From assembly GCF_900107395.1 (NCBI RefSeq), contig NZ_FNPW01000004.1, positions 62,001 through 126,000 of the forward strand: 64,000 nt of DNA. Reading direction: 5' to 3'. Of the stretch, positions 25,914 to 36,094 are shown in pieces (position 1 is the stretch's first letter; the number at the start of each line of letters is the position of its first letter). A model generated the notes under the pieces. It had not been told where the DNA came from. It saw only the letters and a list, made by a program, of their open reading frames with translations, and searched no databases. A program made the translations under genes and the position numbers. The DNA is from Pseudomonas sp. NFIX28 (lineage in GTDB: Bacteria > Pseudomonadota > Gammaproteobacteria > Pseudomonadales > Pseudomonadaceae).

Positions 25914-28235
25914 ATGGACATCAAATTCACCAACCGCCTGTCTTACAAGCAAGCCAGGCTCACTGTGCTGGTCGGTTTTGTCCTGGGGACGGCGCTCAGT
26001 CTGCTGCAAATCGGCATCGATTATGCCAGCGAAGATGCCTCCATCAACCGGGAAATCAACGCGCTCCTGGAAATCAGCCACAATCCGGCCTCGCGCATTG
26101 CCTACAACATCGACGCCGAGCTCGCCCAGGAGCTGACGCTCGGCCTGCTGCGCTCGCCCGCGATTATCCGTGCCCGGCTGATCGACAATAACGACACCTT
26201 GCTGGCCAACGTCACCCGACCGGCCCAGCAAAGCTCCTACCGGATGCTCAGCGACTTCCTGTTCGGCGCCAAGCGAGAATTCCAGGACCGCCTGTACCTC
26301 GATCACCTGCCGTCGGAATCCCTCGGCGTGCTGCACCTGGAAGTCGATACCTACTCGTTCGGCAGCCGTTTCCTGCGCCGTGCGGAAATCACCCTGATCA
26401 ACGGTTTCATCCGCAGCCTGATCCTCACCGGGCTGCTCCTGGCGCTGTTCTACGTGATGCTGACCAAACCCCTGGTCGGCGTGATCCGCGAACTCAGCGG
26501 GCGCGATCCGCGCAACCCCGACCAGGCGCGGCTGGATTTTCCACCCAGCCACGAACAGGACGAGATCGGCGTGCTGGTCAAGGTCACCAACCAGCAGTTC
26601 GACAACATGGCCACGGAGATCCAGCAGCGGCGCAACGCCGAAAACCGCCTGACCGACTATCTCGGCCAGCTGGAAAACATCGTCTCGGCGCGCACCACCG
26701 AGCTCAAGGCCATCAACGACCGGCTGAGCCAGTCCAACGAAGAGCTGGAAGTCGCTCGCAGCACCGCCCTGGACATGGCCCAGGCGCGCGCCGCCTTCCT
26801 GGCCAACATGAGCCATGAAATCCGTACGCCGCTCAACGGCCTGCTGGGCATGATCGCCCTGTCGCTGGACAGCCCGCTGAATGCCGAACAACGCCAGCAA
26901 CTGTCGATCGCCCACGACTCCGGCAAAGTGCTGGTGGAACTGCTCAACGATATTCTCGACATGTCCAAGTTCGACGCCGGCCAGCTGGAGCTGGAACGCA
27001 TCCCCTTCGATCTCGGGGTGCTGGTGGAGGACACCGCCAACCTGCTGTCGCAGAACGCGGCGCCGAGCGTCGAACTGGCCTGCCTGATCGACCCGGAGTT
27101 TCCGGCCCTGGTGCTTGGTGATCCGACACGCGTGCGGCAGATCGTCAGCAACCTGCTGTCCAACGCCCTCAAGTTCACCCGCTTCGGCCGGGTCGATGTG
27201 CGCCTGCATACGTTCGAAGACGGGGTCAGGATCGAAGTCTGCGACACCGGCATCGGTATCGCCCGCGAGGCCCAAGTAAAGATCTTCCAGCCCTACACCC
27301 AGGCCGGTGCCGGGATCACCCGCCAGTACGGCGGCACTGGCCTGGGCCTGGCTCTGACCTACAACCTTTGCGAAGCCATGCAGGGGCGCCTGAGCATCAG
27401 CTCGGAGGTAGGCTTTGGCAGCCAGTTCTGTGCCGACCTGCCGCTGCCTTGCCACACGCCGGCCAGCCCGCCACCGCCGCTGCACGGCCAAGTGCTGGCC
27501 ATCACTTCCGAGGGCAGCGGCCTGGCCGAACTGCTGAGCGTGCAGTTGCCGTTCTGGGGCCTGGAATACCGGCGCTGTGATCTCGATGAATCCCTGATCG
27601 GGCAAAAACCGGACCTGTTGATCACCGACTGCCCGGAATGCCTGTTCGGCCTGCGCCCGACCATCGGTGCGCCGATCCTGCTGGTCACCGCCTATGGCAG
27701 TTTCCTGCCCAGCGAAGAAGCCAGTGCCCTGGCGCCCTTGCAGCAGCAAGCGCGGCCGTTGGCCCGCAACGCCCTGTATCAGACCCTGCGCCGCGCCCTG
27801 TTGGCCGAAACCGCGGTAATCAATGAAACCCAGCTGGAAACCCTGGCCCCCTTGCGCCGCGCCTTCATCCTGCTGGTGGAGGACAACCCGGTGAACCAGC
27901 TGGTGGCCAAAGGCATGTTGAGCAAGCTCGGCTGCGAAGTGACGGTTGCGTCCCAGGGTGCCGAAGCCCTGGACGTGCTCGAACACCAGCATTTCGACCT
28001 GGTGCTGATGGACTGCAACATGCCGGTGATGGATGGCTACGAGGCCAGCCGGCAGATCCGCCGCAGCGGCCGCTGGCCGGACCTGCCGATCGTCGCCCTG
28101 ACCGCCAATGCCATGCCCGAGGAGCGCGAGCGCTGCCGAGCGGCGGGCATGAGCGACTACCTGTCCAAGCCCTTCCGCCGTGAAGAGTTGATTGCCCTGC
28201 TGGACCTCTGGGTGCCGACTACGACAGCGCTTTGA
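25914..28235 (+). CDS. sagS: Hybrid sensor kinase SagS
   Basis: 773-residue hybrid kinase that in P. aeruginosa controls the switch to surface growth and, through BfiSR and HptB, biofilm tolerance. Two membrane helices (about 16-36 and 163-185) flank a periplasmic sensor; then a HAMP-like linker, a coiled coil, HisKA with His301 (MSHEIRTPLNG), HATPase (NLLSNALKF, DTGIGI, GTGLGLAL) and a C-terminal receiver with Asp700 (VLMDCNMPVMDGY). A degenerate receiver-like stretch lies between (about 525-635). The call rests on domain plan, length and neighbours: ospR, gpx, msrB, aminotransferase and htpX follow, as at PA2824-PA2830. Its 3' end overlaps ospR by 17 bp. Confidence 0.88.
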   Translation: MDIKFTNRLSYKQARLTVLVGFVLGTALSLLQIGIDYASEDASINREINALLEISHNPASRIAYNIDAELAQELTLGLLRSPAIIRARLIDNNDTLLANVTRPAQQSSYRMLSDFLFGAKREFQDRLYLDHLPSESLGVLHLEVDTYSFGSRFLRRAEITLINGFIRSLILTGLLLALFYVMLTKPLVGVIRELSGRDPRNPDQARLDFPPSHEQDEIGVLVKVTNQQFDNMATEIQQRRNAENRLTDYLGQLENIVSARTTELKAINDRLSQSNEELEVARSTALDMAQARAAFLANMSHEIRTPLNGLLGMIALSLDSPLNAEQRQQLSIAHDSGKVLVELLNDILDMSKFDAGQLELERIPFDLGVLVEDTANLLSQNAAPSVELACLIDPEFPALVLGDPTRVRQIVSNLLSNALKFTRFGRVDVRLHTFEDGVRIEVCDTGIGIAREAQVKIFQPYTQAGAGITRQYGGTGLGLALTYNLCEAMQGRLSISSEVGFGSQFCADLPLPCHTPASPPPPLHGQVLAITSEGSGLAELLSVQLPFWGLEYRRCDLDESLIGQKPDLLITDCPECLFGLRPTIGAPILLVTAYGSFLPSEEASALAPLQQQARPLARNALYQTLRRALLAETAVINETQLETLAPLRRAFILLVEDNPVNQLVAKGMLSKLGCEVTVASQGAEALDVLEHQHFDLVLMDCNMPVMDGYEASRQIRRSGRWPDLPIVALTANAMPEERERCRAAGMSDYLSKPFRREELIALLDLWVPTTTAL

Positions 28236-28680
28236 CCTGGGCCAGCAGCCGGTCCAGGCCATTGCGCAATTCGCTCAGGCCGTCGAGGTCGACACCGCTG
28301 TCGCACAACAGCGCGGCCTTGAGCGGCGGCACCTGGTCGCGCAGCGCCAGGCCGGCCGCGCTCAGGCTCAGGTGTACTTCGCGCTCGTCCCGGGGCGAAC
28401 GCTGGCGTTGCACCAGTTGCAACTGCTCCAGGCGCTTGAGCAACGGCGTCAGGGTTCCGGAGTCCAGCGCCAGGCGCTCCCCCAGCGCCTTGACCGTCGG
28501 CAGTTCCGGTGGCTCGTCCTGCCACTCCCAGAGCACCAGCATCACCAGGTATTGCGGGTAGGTCAGGCCCAACTGGTCGAGCATCGGCTTGTAGCCCCGC
28601 ACCACGGCTCGCGAGGCGGCGTACAGCTTGAAACACAGCTGGCTGTCGAGTTTCAGCGAATCGGCGGACAGGTCGGTCAT
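28219..28680 (-). CDS. ospR: MarR-family thiol peroxide sensor OspR
   Basis: 153-residue winged-helix regulator of the OhrR group. The sensing cysteine is Cys16 (QLCFKLY) and a second Cys126 lies in the C-terminal helix, the two-Cys arrangement. OspR of P. aeruginosa represses the adjacent glutathione peroxidase and is released by oxidation. The ATG at 28680 overlaps the gpx stop (ATGA), so regulator and peroxidase are one operon under the palindrome at 29208-29229. A paralogue (ohrR) lies at 43630. Confidence 0.9.
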   Translation of the reverse strand: MTDLSADSLKLDSQLCFKLYAASRAVVRGYKPMLDQLGLTYPQYLVMLVLWEWQDEPPELPTVKALGERLALDSGTLTPLLKRLEQLQLVQRQRSPRDEREVHLSLSAAGLALRDQVPPLKAALLCDSGVDLDGLSELRNGLDRLLAQVKALS

Positions 28681-29162
28681 TTGAGTAAAGCTTCGATCTC
28701 GCGGGTCAGGTCCTGGGGTTTGGTGGCCGGGGCAAAACGCTTGACCAACGAGCCGTCCTTGCCAATCAGAAACTTGGTGAAGTTCCACTTGATGCCCTGG
28801 GAACCCAACACCCCCGGCGCGCGTTTTTTCAGCTGCACGAACAATGGGTGCGCCTCGGCGCCATTGACGTCGATCTTCTTGAACAGCGGAAAGCTGACGC
28901 CGTAGTTCAGCTCGCAAAACTCGGAAATCGCCCCTTCATTGCCCGGTTCCTGCTTGCCGAACTGGTTGCAGGGAAAACCCAGCACCACCAGGCCTCGGTC
29001 CTTGTAGGTCTGCCACAGCTCCTCCAGGCCCTTGTATTGCGGGGTGAAGCCACACTTGCTCGCGGTATTGACCACCAGCACGGCCTTGCCGGCAAAGTCG
29101 GCCAGGGTCTTTTGCTCACCCTTGATGGTGGTACACGGAATGTTCAGCAATGTGTCACTCAT
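28677..29162 (-). CDS. gpx: Glutathione peroxidase (thioredoxin-dependent type likely)
   Basis: 161-residue GPx-fold peroxidase. Peroxidatic Cys37 in [13 protein letters not shown], then the [14 protein letters not shown] block with the conserved Gln, and KWNFTKFLI with the Trp and Asn of the tetrad. A Cys in the FPCNQF segment could be the resolving thiol, which would make it thioredoxin-dependent. First gene of the gpx-ospR operon with the operator 46 bp upstream. Confidence 0.94.
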   Translation of the reverse strand: MSDTLLNIPCTTIKGEQKTLADFAGKAVLVVNTASKCGFTPQYKGLEELWQTYKDRGLVVLGFPCNQFGKQEPGNEGAISEFCELNYGVSFPLFKKIDVNGAEAHPLFVQLKKRAPGVLGSQGIKWNFTKFLIGKDGSLVKRFAPATKPQDLTREIEALLK

Positions 29163-29207
29163 GGCGCGGACTCCGAAAAATGAAAGGTCCGATAAAAGTA
29201 GTACTCA

Positions 29208-29229
29208 ATTAAATTGTGCGCAATTTAAT
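29208..29229 (-). promoter_or_regulatory. Palindromic operator of the gpx-ospR operon
   Basis: Nine-bp perfect arms ATTAAATTG and CAATTTAAT flank a TGCG centre. The dyad is 46 bp upstream of gpx and of the right size for an OhrR/MarR dimer, so autorepression by OspR is likely. Read in the gpx direction the core is TTGCGCACAA, which also occurs upstream of ohr. Confidence 0.75.
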
Positions 29230-29275
29230 AAATCGAAAAGCGATTTCGAAAAATCGCCTTGGCCGCCCTTTCCGG

Positions 29276-29668
29276 TCAGCGTGGAACCAGGTCCAGGCAC
29301 ACCGAATTGATGCAATAGCGCAGGCCGGTCGGTGGCGGGCCGTCCGGGAACACATGCCCCAGGTGCGCATCGCATTTGGCGCAGACCACTTCGGTACGGA
29401 TCATGCCGTGGCTCAGGTCACGGATCTCGACCATGGCGCTCTCGCCGATCGGCTCGTAGAAGCTGGGCCAGCCGCAACCGGAATCGAATTTCGCCCTGGA
29501 GTCGAACAACGGCGCATTGCAGCAGACGCAGTGATACACGCCGTCGGTCTTGGTGGCGTTGTATTTGCCCGAGAACGGCCGTTCGGTGCCTTTGAGGCGG
29601 CAGACGTTGTACTGCTCCGGATCGAGCATGGCACGCCATTCTTCAAGGGTTTTTTCCAGCTTTTCCAT
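29276..29668 (-). CDS. msrB: Peptide methionine-(R)-S-oxide reductase
   Basis: 130-residue MsrB that repairs Met-R-sulfoxide in proteins. Zinc is bound by two CxxC pairs (HCVCCNAP and VCAKCDAH), and the catalytic Cys119 is in RYCINS. A fine ribosome site (AGGAAGGA) precedes ATG 29668. It completes a local set with msrC and gpx. Divergent from the aminotransferase gene across 224 bp. Confidence 0.95.
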   Translation of the reverse strand: MEKLEKTLEEWRAMLDPEQYNVCRLKGTERPFSGKYNATKTDGVYHCVCCNAPLFDSRAKFDSGCGWPSFYEPIGESAMVEIRDLSHGMIRTEVVCAKCDAHLGHVFPDGPPPTGLRYCINSVCLDLVPR

Positions 29669-29892
29669 GGTCCTTCCTCTGCAACTGAAAAAGCCCGATC
29701 TGTATCTTTTCCACGGATCGGGCGGCACGTATGATTGCGCCTCGTTAGACGCCAGTCTGGCAGCCGTGTTACACGGGTTCAAACGGATTTTGCCGCCGCG
29801 AACCCAGGCTTCAGGCCTGTGTGCAAACGCAGGATTCCCAGTACGGTAGCTCACCCACCGTCTGGATCGTTCATTTTCGGGAACACATCGCC

Positions 29893-31104
29893 ATGCAGGT
29901 CAGCAAATCGAACAAGCTCGCCAACGTCTGTTATGACATTCGCGGCCCAGTGCTCAAGCACGCCAAACGCCTGGAAGAGGAAGGCCATCGCATCCTCAAG
30001 CTGAACATCGGCAACCCGGCGCCTTTTGGTTTCGAAGCGCCGGACGAAATCCTCCAGGACGTAATCCGCAACCTGCCGACCGCCCAGGGCTACAGCGACT
30101 CCAAGGGCCTGTTCAGCGCGCGCAAGGCGGTGATGCAGTACTACCAGCAAAAGCAGGTGGAAGGCGTCGGCATCGAAGACATCTACCTGGGCAACGGCGT
30201 GTCCGAACTGATCGTCATGGCCATGCAGGCCCTGCTCAACAACGGTGACGAAGTGCTGGTACCGGCCCCGGACTATCCGCTGTGGACCGCAGCCGTGAGC
30301 CTGGCCGGCGGCAACCCGGTGCACTACCTGTGCGACGAGCAGGCCAACTGGTGGCCGGACATCGCCGACATCAAGGCCAAGATCACCCCGAACACCAAGG
30401 CCCTGGTGATCATCAACCCGAACAACCCGACCGGCGCGGTGTACCCCAAGGAAGTATTGCTGGACATGCTCGAGCTGGCCCGCCAGCACAACCTGGTGGT
30501 GTTCTCCGATGAGATCTACGACAAGATCCTCTATGACGATGCCGTGCACGTCTGCACCGCCTCCCTGGCGCCGGACCTGCTGTGCCTGACCTTCAACGGC
30601 CTGTCCAAGTCCTACCGCGTGGCCGGCTTCCGTTCCGGCTGGGTGGCCATTTCCGGTCCGAAGCACCATGCCCAGAGCTACATCGAAGGCATCGACATGC
30701 TGGCCAACATGCGCCTGTGCGCCAACGTGCCGAGCCAGCACGCCATTCAAACGGCGCTGGGTGGCTACCAGAGCATCAACGACCTGGTATTGCCGCCGGG
30801 CCGCCTGCTGGAACAACGCAACCGCACCTGGGAACTGCTCAACGACATTCCCGGCGTCAGCTGCGTCAAGCCCATGGGCGCGCTGTATGCCTTCCCGAAA
30901 ATCGACCCGAAGGTCTGCCCGATCCATAACGACGAGAAATTCGTCCTGGATCTGCTGCTCTCGGAGAAACTGCTGGTGGTTCAGGGCACGGCCTTCAACT
31001 GGCCATGGCCGGACCACTTCCGTGTCGTGACCCTGCCGCGGGTAGACGACCTGGAACAGGCGATTGGCCGTATCGGCAGCTTCCTCAAATCCTATCGCCA
31101 GTAA
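29893..31104 (+). CDS. alaA: PLP-dependent aminotransferase, AlaA-like
   Basis: 403-residue fold-type I aminotransferase. The PLP lysine is in [16 protein letters not shown], the cofactor-binding Asp and Tyr in [14 protein letters not shown], and the [10 protein letters not shown] motif and terminal Arg segment (HFRVVTLP) are present. The opening ([19 protein letters not shown]) and length match E. coli AlaA/YfbQ, a glutamate-pyruvate aminotransferase that makes alanine. The neighbourhood (msrB, htpX) is that of PA2828 in P. aeruginosa. Confidence 0.88.
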   Translation: MQVSKSNKLANVCYDIRGPVLKHAKRLEEEGHRILKLNIGNPAPFGFEAPDEILQDVIRNLPTAQGYSDSKGLFSARKAVMQYYQQKQVEGVGIEDIYLGNGVSELIVMAMQALLNNGDEVLVPAPDYPLWTAAVSLAGGNPVHYLCDEQANWWPDIADIKAKITPNTKALVIINPNNPTGAVYPKEVLLDMLELARQHNLVVFSDEIYDKILYDDAVHVCTASLAPDLLCLTFNGLSKSYRVAGFRSGWVAISGPKHHAQSYIEGIDMLANMRLCANVPSQHAIQTALGGYQSINDLVLPPGRLLEQRNRTWELLNDIPGVSCVKPMGALYAFPKIDPKVCPIHNDEKFVLDLLLSEKLLVVQGTAFNWPWPDHFRVVTLPRVDDLEQAIGRIGSFLKSYRQ

Positions 31105-31405
31105 GCCTTGCCACGCCGTGCGACCGCCCCGGTCGCACGGCGATTAATTCAGCAACACTTCTGTCCTCCCGGCTGCCCCTCTCGTTCTGTATCTTTGCCT
31201 TGCGCCTTGTGCCCCCGTGATTGCATGCCCTGAAGCGCAGTTCGGCTTCCGGTGCCCGCGCAATTGCGACAGAAAGCTCATGCAAGCGTCTAAAATCAGC
31301 CTGCAGGACACAGTTTGAAATAGTCACCCGGTTGAATAGGCCAGTGCCGCACCTTATATACCCCGCAGAACGCTACATCTTTAGCATGAGGAGATTTCTA
31401 CAACC
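31105..31405. other. Intergenic region alaA-htpX
   Basis: 301 bp. It begins with a hairpin after alaA and then contains the htpX promoter. No gene was found. Heat-shock (sigma-32) elements might be expected before htpX but I cannot identify a convincing pair by eye. Confidence 0.45.
31114..31142 (+). terminator. Probable alaA terminator hairpin
   Basis: Perfect 12-bp stem CGCCGTGCGACC / GGTCGCACGGCG with a five-base loop, ten bp after the aminotransferase stop; followed by ATTAATTC rather than a T-run. Confidence 0.65.
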
Positions 31406-32293
31406 ATGATGCGCATCCTGCTGTTCTTGGCCACTAACCTGGCGGTCGTGCTGATTGCCAGCATCACCCTGAGCCTTTTCGGCTTCAACGGGTTCATGGC
31501 GGCCAACGGGGTTGATCTCAACCTCAATCAGCTGCTGGTCTTCTGTGCGGTCTTTGGTTTCGCCGGTTCCCTGTTCTCGCTGTTCATCTCCAAGTGGATG
31601 GCGAAAATGAGCACCAGCACCCAGATCATTACCCAGCCTCGTACTCGTCACGAGCAATGGCTGCTGCAAACCGTCGAGCAACTGTCCCGCGAAGCCGGGA
31701 TCAAGATGCCCGAAGTCGGTATTTTCCCGGCCTACGAGGCCAACGCCTTCGCCACCGGCTGGAACAAGAACGACGCGCTGGTCGCGGTCAGCCAGGGCCT
31801 GCTCGAGCGCTTCTCGCCCGATGAAGTGAAAGCCGTGCTGGCCCACGAGATCGGTCACGTGGCCAACGGCGACATGGTCACCCTGGCGCTGATCCAGGGC
31901 GTGGTGAACACCTTCGTGATGTTCTTCGCCCGCATCATCGGCAACTTCGTCGACAAGGTGATTTTCAAGAACGAAGAAGGCCAAGGTATCGCCTACTACA
32001 TCGCGACCATCTTCGCCGAACTGGTGCTGGGCATCCTGGCTAGCGCCATCGTCATGTGGTTCTCGCGCAAGCGCGAATTCCGTGCCGACGAAGCTGGCGC
32101 GCAATTGGCCGGCACCACCGCGATGATCGGTGCCCTGCAACGCCTGCGCTCGGAACAGGGCCTGCCGGTGCATATGCCCGACACCCTGAATGCCTTCGGC
32201 ATCAACGGTGGCCTCAAACAAGGCCTGGCTCGCATGTTCATGAGCCACCCGCCTCTGGAAGAGCGTATCGACGCACTGCGTCGTCGCGGCTGA
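31406..32293 (+). CDS. htpX: Inner-membrane zinc protease HtpX
   Basis: 295-residue M48B metalloprotease for membrane-protein quality control. Two N-terminal membrane helices (about 5-25 and 38-58), the zinc motif HEIGH with [13 protein letters not shown], two further membrane segments ([13 protein letters not shown] and [14 protein letters not shown]), and the third zinc ligand in FRADEAGA. Length and layout match E. coli HtpX. A Rho-independent terminator follows. Confidence 0.96.
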   Translation: MMRILLFLATNLAVVLIASITLSLFGFNGFMAANGVDLNLNQLLVFCAVFGFAGSLFSLFISKWMAKMSTSTQIITQPRTRHEQWLLQTVEQLSREAGIKMPEVGIFPAYEANAFATGWNKNDALVAVSQGLLERFSPDEVKAVLAHEIGHVANGDMVTLALIQGVVNTFVMFFARIIGNFVDKVIFKNEEGQGIAYYIATIFAELVLGILASAIVMWFSRKREFRADEAGAQLAGTTAMIGALQRLRSEQGLPVHMPDTLNAFGINGGLKQGLARMFMSHPPLEERIDALRRRG

Positions 32294-32313
32294 TAAGGCT
32301 GGCGAAACACAAG

Positions 32314-32339
32314 AAGGGCGACGCAAGTCGCCCTTTTTT
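32314..32339 (+). terminator. htpX terminator
   Basis: Nine-bp stem AAGGGCGAC / GTCGCCCTT with a GCAA loop and a run of Ts, 20 bp after htpX. Confidence 0.9.
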
Positions 32340-32361
32340 ATCGTCTGCGAAAAGCCGGCAC

Positions 32362-33018
32362 TCAGCGCGCCAGCAAGCGATAGACCCGCTCTTCGAGGCG
32401 CGTGACGCCGCCCTGGAGAAACTTCACGCTCTGGCCAAGGATGTCCCGCTCCTCCTCCACCCGCAGCTGCCAACGATTACCGAGCAAGGCCCTGACCTCG
32501 TCGTCGAGTACAGCAAAAGGCGGCCCGGCCATCAGCGCCTGGTCGTAATCCAGGGTGATCAGCAGCCCCTGGCAGCCCCGGGGCAGGACCGACTGCAGAT
32601 GCGCCGCATACCGCTCACGCATCTGCGGCGGCAAGGCGATCAACGCCGCGCGGTCGTACAACGCCTGGCAGTCGGCGACATCCGTGGCCTGCAGGGCAAA
32701 GAAGTCGCCGCACCAGAGCTGGATCGGGCCGTACTCATAGACTTTGAATCCACCTCGAAGCCCAACCTGCGGCTGCACCTGCTGCTCGCTGAAAAAGTCC
32801 TCGATAGCCTTCTCCGACAACTCGATCCCCAGCACCTGATGCCCCTGGCTGGCCAGCCAGTTCAAGTCCAGGCTTTTGCCGCACAGCGGCACCAGCACAT
32901 GCGAATCCGGGGCCAGCTCCAGCTGGGGCCAGTAGCGCTGAAGATATGGGTTGACCTCCGACAGATGGAAGCCGATCTGATTCTGTTCCCACCGCTTGTG
33001 CCAAAACTCCGGCTGCAT
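32362..33018 (-). CDS. tpm: Thiopurine S-methyltransferase
   Basis: 218-residue SAM-dependent methyltransferase; bacterial members methylate thiopurines and confer resistance to tellurite and selenium oxyanions. Family marks: [14 protein letters not shown] at the N-terminus, [16 protein letters not shown] for SAM binding, and [15 protein letters not shown] 33018 follows a GGGGGA ribosome site. It ends just after the htpX terminator, convergent with htpX. Confidence 0.94.
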   Translation of the reverse strand: MQPEFWHKRWEQNQIGFHLSEVNPYLQRYWPQLELAPDSHVLVPLCGKSLDLNWLASQGHQVLGIELSEKAIEDFFSEQQVQPQVGLRGGFKVYEYGPIQLWCGDFFALQATDVADCQALYDRAALIALPPQMRERYAAHLQSVLPRGCQGLLITLDYDQALMAGPPFAVLDDEVRALLGNRWQLRVEEERDILGQSVKFLQGGVTRLEERVYRLLAR

Positions 33019-33119
33019 AAATCCCCCTGAAATTCGATCAAAAACCACAAAAACTTATATTAGATTTAGATCGATGATCTGATTGAAGATGGCGCATCTT
33101 AACGCTCAGGACCTTATTC

Positions 33120-33887
33120 ATGCTCCCTAGCCTGTTCATCTCCCACGGATCACCGATGCTCGCCCTGGAACCTGGCGCCAGCGGCCCGGCGCTCGCCCGC
33201 CTGGCGGCCGAGCTGCCGCGCCCCAAGGCCATTGTGGTGGTATCGGCCCATTGGGAAAGCCAGAGCCTGCAGGTCAGCAGCAACCCGCAACCGCAAACCT
33301 GGCATGACTTCGGCGGCTTTCCTGCCGCGCTGTTCGCCGTGCAATACCCCGCCCCCGGCCAGCCTGAGCTGGCGGAACAGGTGGCACAGTTGCTCAGGGT
33401 CAACGGCCTGCCGGCACAGCTCGACAACCAGCGCCCGTTCGACCATGGGGTCTGGGTGCCGCTGTCGCTGATGTACCCGCAGGCGGATATTCCGGTGGTC
33501 CAGGTATCGCTGCCCAGCCACCTCGGTCCGGCCTTGCAGACCCAGGTAGGACGCGCCCTGTCGAGCTTGCGGCAACAGGGCGTGTTATTGATCGGTTCAG
33601 GCAGCATTACCCACAACCTGCGCGAACTGGACTGGCATGCCGGCCCGGAAAGCGTCGAGCCCTGGGCCAAGGCTTTTCGCGACTGGATGATCGAGAAACT
33701 CGCCGCCAACGATGAAACCGCGCTGCATGACTACCGCCGCCAGGCACCGAATGCGGTACGCAGCCACCCCAGCGATGAACACCTGCTGCCGCTGTATTTC
33801 GCCAGGGGCGCCGGCGGCGACTTCAGCATCGCCCACCAAGGCTTCACCCTGGGCGCGCTGGGCATGGATATCTATCGCTTCGGCTGA
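33120..33887 (+). CDS. LigB-type extradiol dioxygenase (YgiD/4,5-DOPA dioxygenase family)
   Basis: 255-residue class III extradiol dioxygenase. Metal and catalytic histidines are in FISHGSPMLALE, VVSAHWES and PFDHGVWVPL, with a later GSGSITHNLRE. The single-domain form resembles E. coli YgiD, which opens the ring of DOPA in vitro; the physiological substrate is unknown. Divergent from tpm across about 100 bp. Confidence 0.87.
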   Translation: MLPSLFISHGSPMLALEPGASGPALARLAAELPRPKAIVVVSAHWESQSLQVSSNPQPQTWHDFGGFPAALFAVQYPAPGQPELAEQVAQLLRVNGLPAQLDNQRPFDHGVWVPLSLMYPQADIPVVQVSLPSHLGPALQTQVGRALSSLRQQGVLLIGSGSITHNLRELDWHAGPESVEPWAKAFRDWMIEKLAANDETALHDYRRQAPNAVRSHPSDEHLLPLYFARGAGGDFSIAHQGFTLGALGMDIYRFG

Positions 33888-33941
33888 GGCCCGCAGGTGC
33901 AAGGCGAACAGGCTTGTTCCACCAGATCAAAAACACCAGGC

Positions 33942-33974
33942 AAAAAAAATCCCCGCACCAGGCGAGGATTTTTT
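33942..33974 (-). terminator. Bidirectional terminator between the dioxygenase and DEAD-box genes
   Basis: Stem AAATCC-CCGC / GCG-AGGATTT (one mismatch) with an A-run on one side and a T-run on the other, lying between convergent genes ending at 33887 and 34001. Confidence 0.8.
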
Positions 33975-34000
33975 CGTTCAACCGATCAGCTCGACGCCGA

Positions 34001-35674
34001 TCAGTCTTCGCGATAGCGGCGCAGCTTCAGCTGCTTGCCGGCAACGCGAGTGTCCTTCAGTTTGGTCAGCAGACGCTCCAGACCTTCCTCCGGCAACTCG
34101 ACCAGGCTGAAGCTGTCACGCACCTGGATGCGACCGATGGCTTCGCGGGCCAGGCCGCCTTCGTTGAGGATGGCACCCAGCAGGTTCTTGGCCGCGATAC
34201 CGTCACGCGCACCCAGCGCGGTACGGCAACGGGCACGACCTTCGGCCAGAGGCATCGGAGCACGACGCTCACGCTCGCCGCGATCAGGACGATCGCCGGA
34301 ACGCTCGGGACGGTCGCCACGTGGTGCACTGTTCGGCACCAGTGGACGCTCTTTTTCGATCGCCGCCAGGTTCAGCGCTTGACCGTTGGTGGCCTTGCGC
34401 AGCAGGGCCGCGGCCAGGGCACGCGGGCTGCAACCGATATCGGCGGTCAGGCGATCCAGCAGGTCACCGTGGGTCGATTCAGCATCAGCGACCAGCGGCG
34501 ACAGGCTGTTGGTCAGTTTCTTGATGCGCGCGTCGAGAACGGCTTGAGCGTCCGGCAGGCGAACTTCAGCAACCTTCTGACCGGTTACACGCTCGATCAC
34601 TTGCAGCATGCGGCGCTCACGTGGAGTCACCAGCAGCAGCGCACGACCTTCGCGACCGGCACGGCCGGTACGGCCGATACGGTGCACGTAGGATTCCGGG
34701 TCGTACGGCATGTCCACGTTGAATACGTGGGTGATGCGCGGTACGTCCAGGCCACGGGCGGCAACGTCGGTCGCCACAACGATGTCCAGGCGGCCATCCT
34801 TGAGGGAGTCGATCACGCGCTCACGCTGGTTCTGGGCGATGTCGCCGTTCAGCGCAGCGGCCTTGTAGCCTTTGGCTTCCAGGGCGCTGGCCAGGTCCAG
34901 GGTCGCTTGCTTGGTGCGCACGAACATGATCAGGGCGTCGAAATCTTCCACTTCCAGCAGGCTGAGAACGGCAGAAGTCTTCTGGTCAGCGTGAACCAAC
35001 AGGTGGGCCTGTTCGATCGCGGTAACGGTCTGGGTCTTGCTCTGGATCTTGACGTGTTTCGGGTCCTTCAGGTGACGCTCGGCGATCGCACGGATCGACT
35101 GCGGCAGGGTGGCCGAGAACAGGACAGTCTGACGGGTTTCCGGCATGGCCTTGAAGATGACTTCCAAGTCGTCCATGAAGCCCAGCTTGAGCATTTCGTC
35201 GGCTTCGTCGAGAACCAGGTGGTTCACGGTAGCCAGGACTTTTTCGTCGCGACGCAGGTGGTCGCACAGACGGCCCGGAGTGGCGACAACGATCTGTGCG
35301 CCATTACGGATTGCTTTCAGTTGTGGGCCCATCGGCGCGCCGCCGTAGACAGCCACAACAGTTACGCCCGGCATTTGCTTGGCGTAGGTTTCGAAAGCGG
35401 TTGCAACTTGCAGCGCCAACTCACGGGTTGGGGCCAGGATCAGAGCTTGCGGCTCGCGCTTGGACGGATCAATGCGGTGCAGGATAGGCAGGGCGAACGC
35501 GGCGGTTTTACCGGTACCGGTTTGCGCCTGGCCAATCATATCGTGACCGGCGAGGATGATCGGGATCGACTGCTGCTGAATGGCCGAAGGCTCTTCATAG
35601 CCGGTAGCGACTACTGCAGCGACAATATTGGGATGAAGTTCAAGAGCGGCGAAGCCGCCGATTTCCTGGGTCAT
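34001..35674 (-). CDS. DEAD-box RNA helicase, DeaD/CsdA type
   Basis: 557-residue ATP-dependent RNA helicase. All core motifs are visible: AQTGTGKT (I), PTRELA (Ia), TPGR, DEAD (II, in VLDEADEML), SAT (III), VATDVAARGLDVP (V) and HRIGRTGRAGR (VI). The C-terminal part includes an Arg/Asp/Glu-rich linker (PRGDRPERSGDRPDRGERE) and a DbpA-type RNA-binding domain at the end, as in DeaD. Such helicases act in ribosome assembly and mRNA turnover at low temperature. A leader of over 200 bp precedes it. Confidence 0.92.
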   Translation of the reverse strand: MTQEIGGFAALELHPNIVAAVVATGYEEPSAIQQQSIPIILAGHDMIGQAQTGTGKTAAFALPILHRIDPSKREPQALILAPTRELALQVATAFETYAKQMPGVTVVAVYGGAPMGPQLKAIRNGAQIVVATPGRLCDHLRRDEKVLATVNHLVLDEADEMLKLGFMDDLEVIFKAMPETRQTVLFSATLPQSIRAIAERHLKDPKHVKIQSKTQTVTAIEQAHLLVHADQKTSAVLSLLEVEDFDALIMFVRTKQATLDLASALEAKGYKAAALNGDIAQNQRERVIDSLKDGRLDIVVATDVAARGLDVPRITHVFNVDMPYDPESYVHRIGRTGRAGREGRALLLVTPRERRMLQVIERVTGQKVAEVRLPDAQAVLDARIKKLTNSLSPLVADAESTHGDLLDRLTADIGCSPRALAAALLRKATNGQALNLAAIEKERPLVPNSAPRGDRPERSGDRPDRGERERRAPMPLAEGRARCRTALGARDGIAAKNLLGAILNEGGLAREAIGRIQVRDSFSLVELPEEGLERLLTKLKDTRVAGKQLKLRRYRED

Positions 35675-36094
35675 GGGTCTGCCTCTAAGTGCATCCGCAA
35701 AGACCCATGCTCCAAAGCTGCGCATGCCGTGTAAGACTCAAGAGTCACCCTGGCAGCTTTGTCGGCGGGGATTTGCGAAAACGATTGAAAGAAATGAACG
35801 TCAAGGATAGTCCGCGCAGCGGACAAGCAGCCGAAGCTGACTTCGGGGAATTGCATCACCTATAACGAGGCCCGGTTAAAGGCCGGCGCGCACTATACCG
35901 GAATTACTCAAAAAAGGGAGTTTTTTTTATCGGAAAAACCCGCTGAACGCCTAGTTGTCACAGGCTTTGCGGATAATCCGGCAAAGGTCTATTTTGCACA
36001 GGCCCGCGCCTGTCGGGGGATGACACTTAAACGGTTCACCTTGCCGATCGATACCGTCGGTCCGAGACACTCTCTGCCGTCCGAGGAAATGCCC
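35675..36094. other. Divergent promoter region of the DEAD-box and crotonase genes
   Basis: 420 bp with no gene. The helicase probably has a long untranslated leader here, as E. coli deaD does. A T/A-rich segment around 35910-35930 is the most promoter-like part. No riboswitch consensus is evident. Confidence 0.4.

Noticed and set aside
25869..28262. A 797-codon open frame antisense to sagS
   Set aside because: Same reason: shadow of a GC-rich gene with intact kinase motifs on the other strand.
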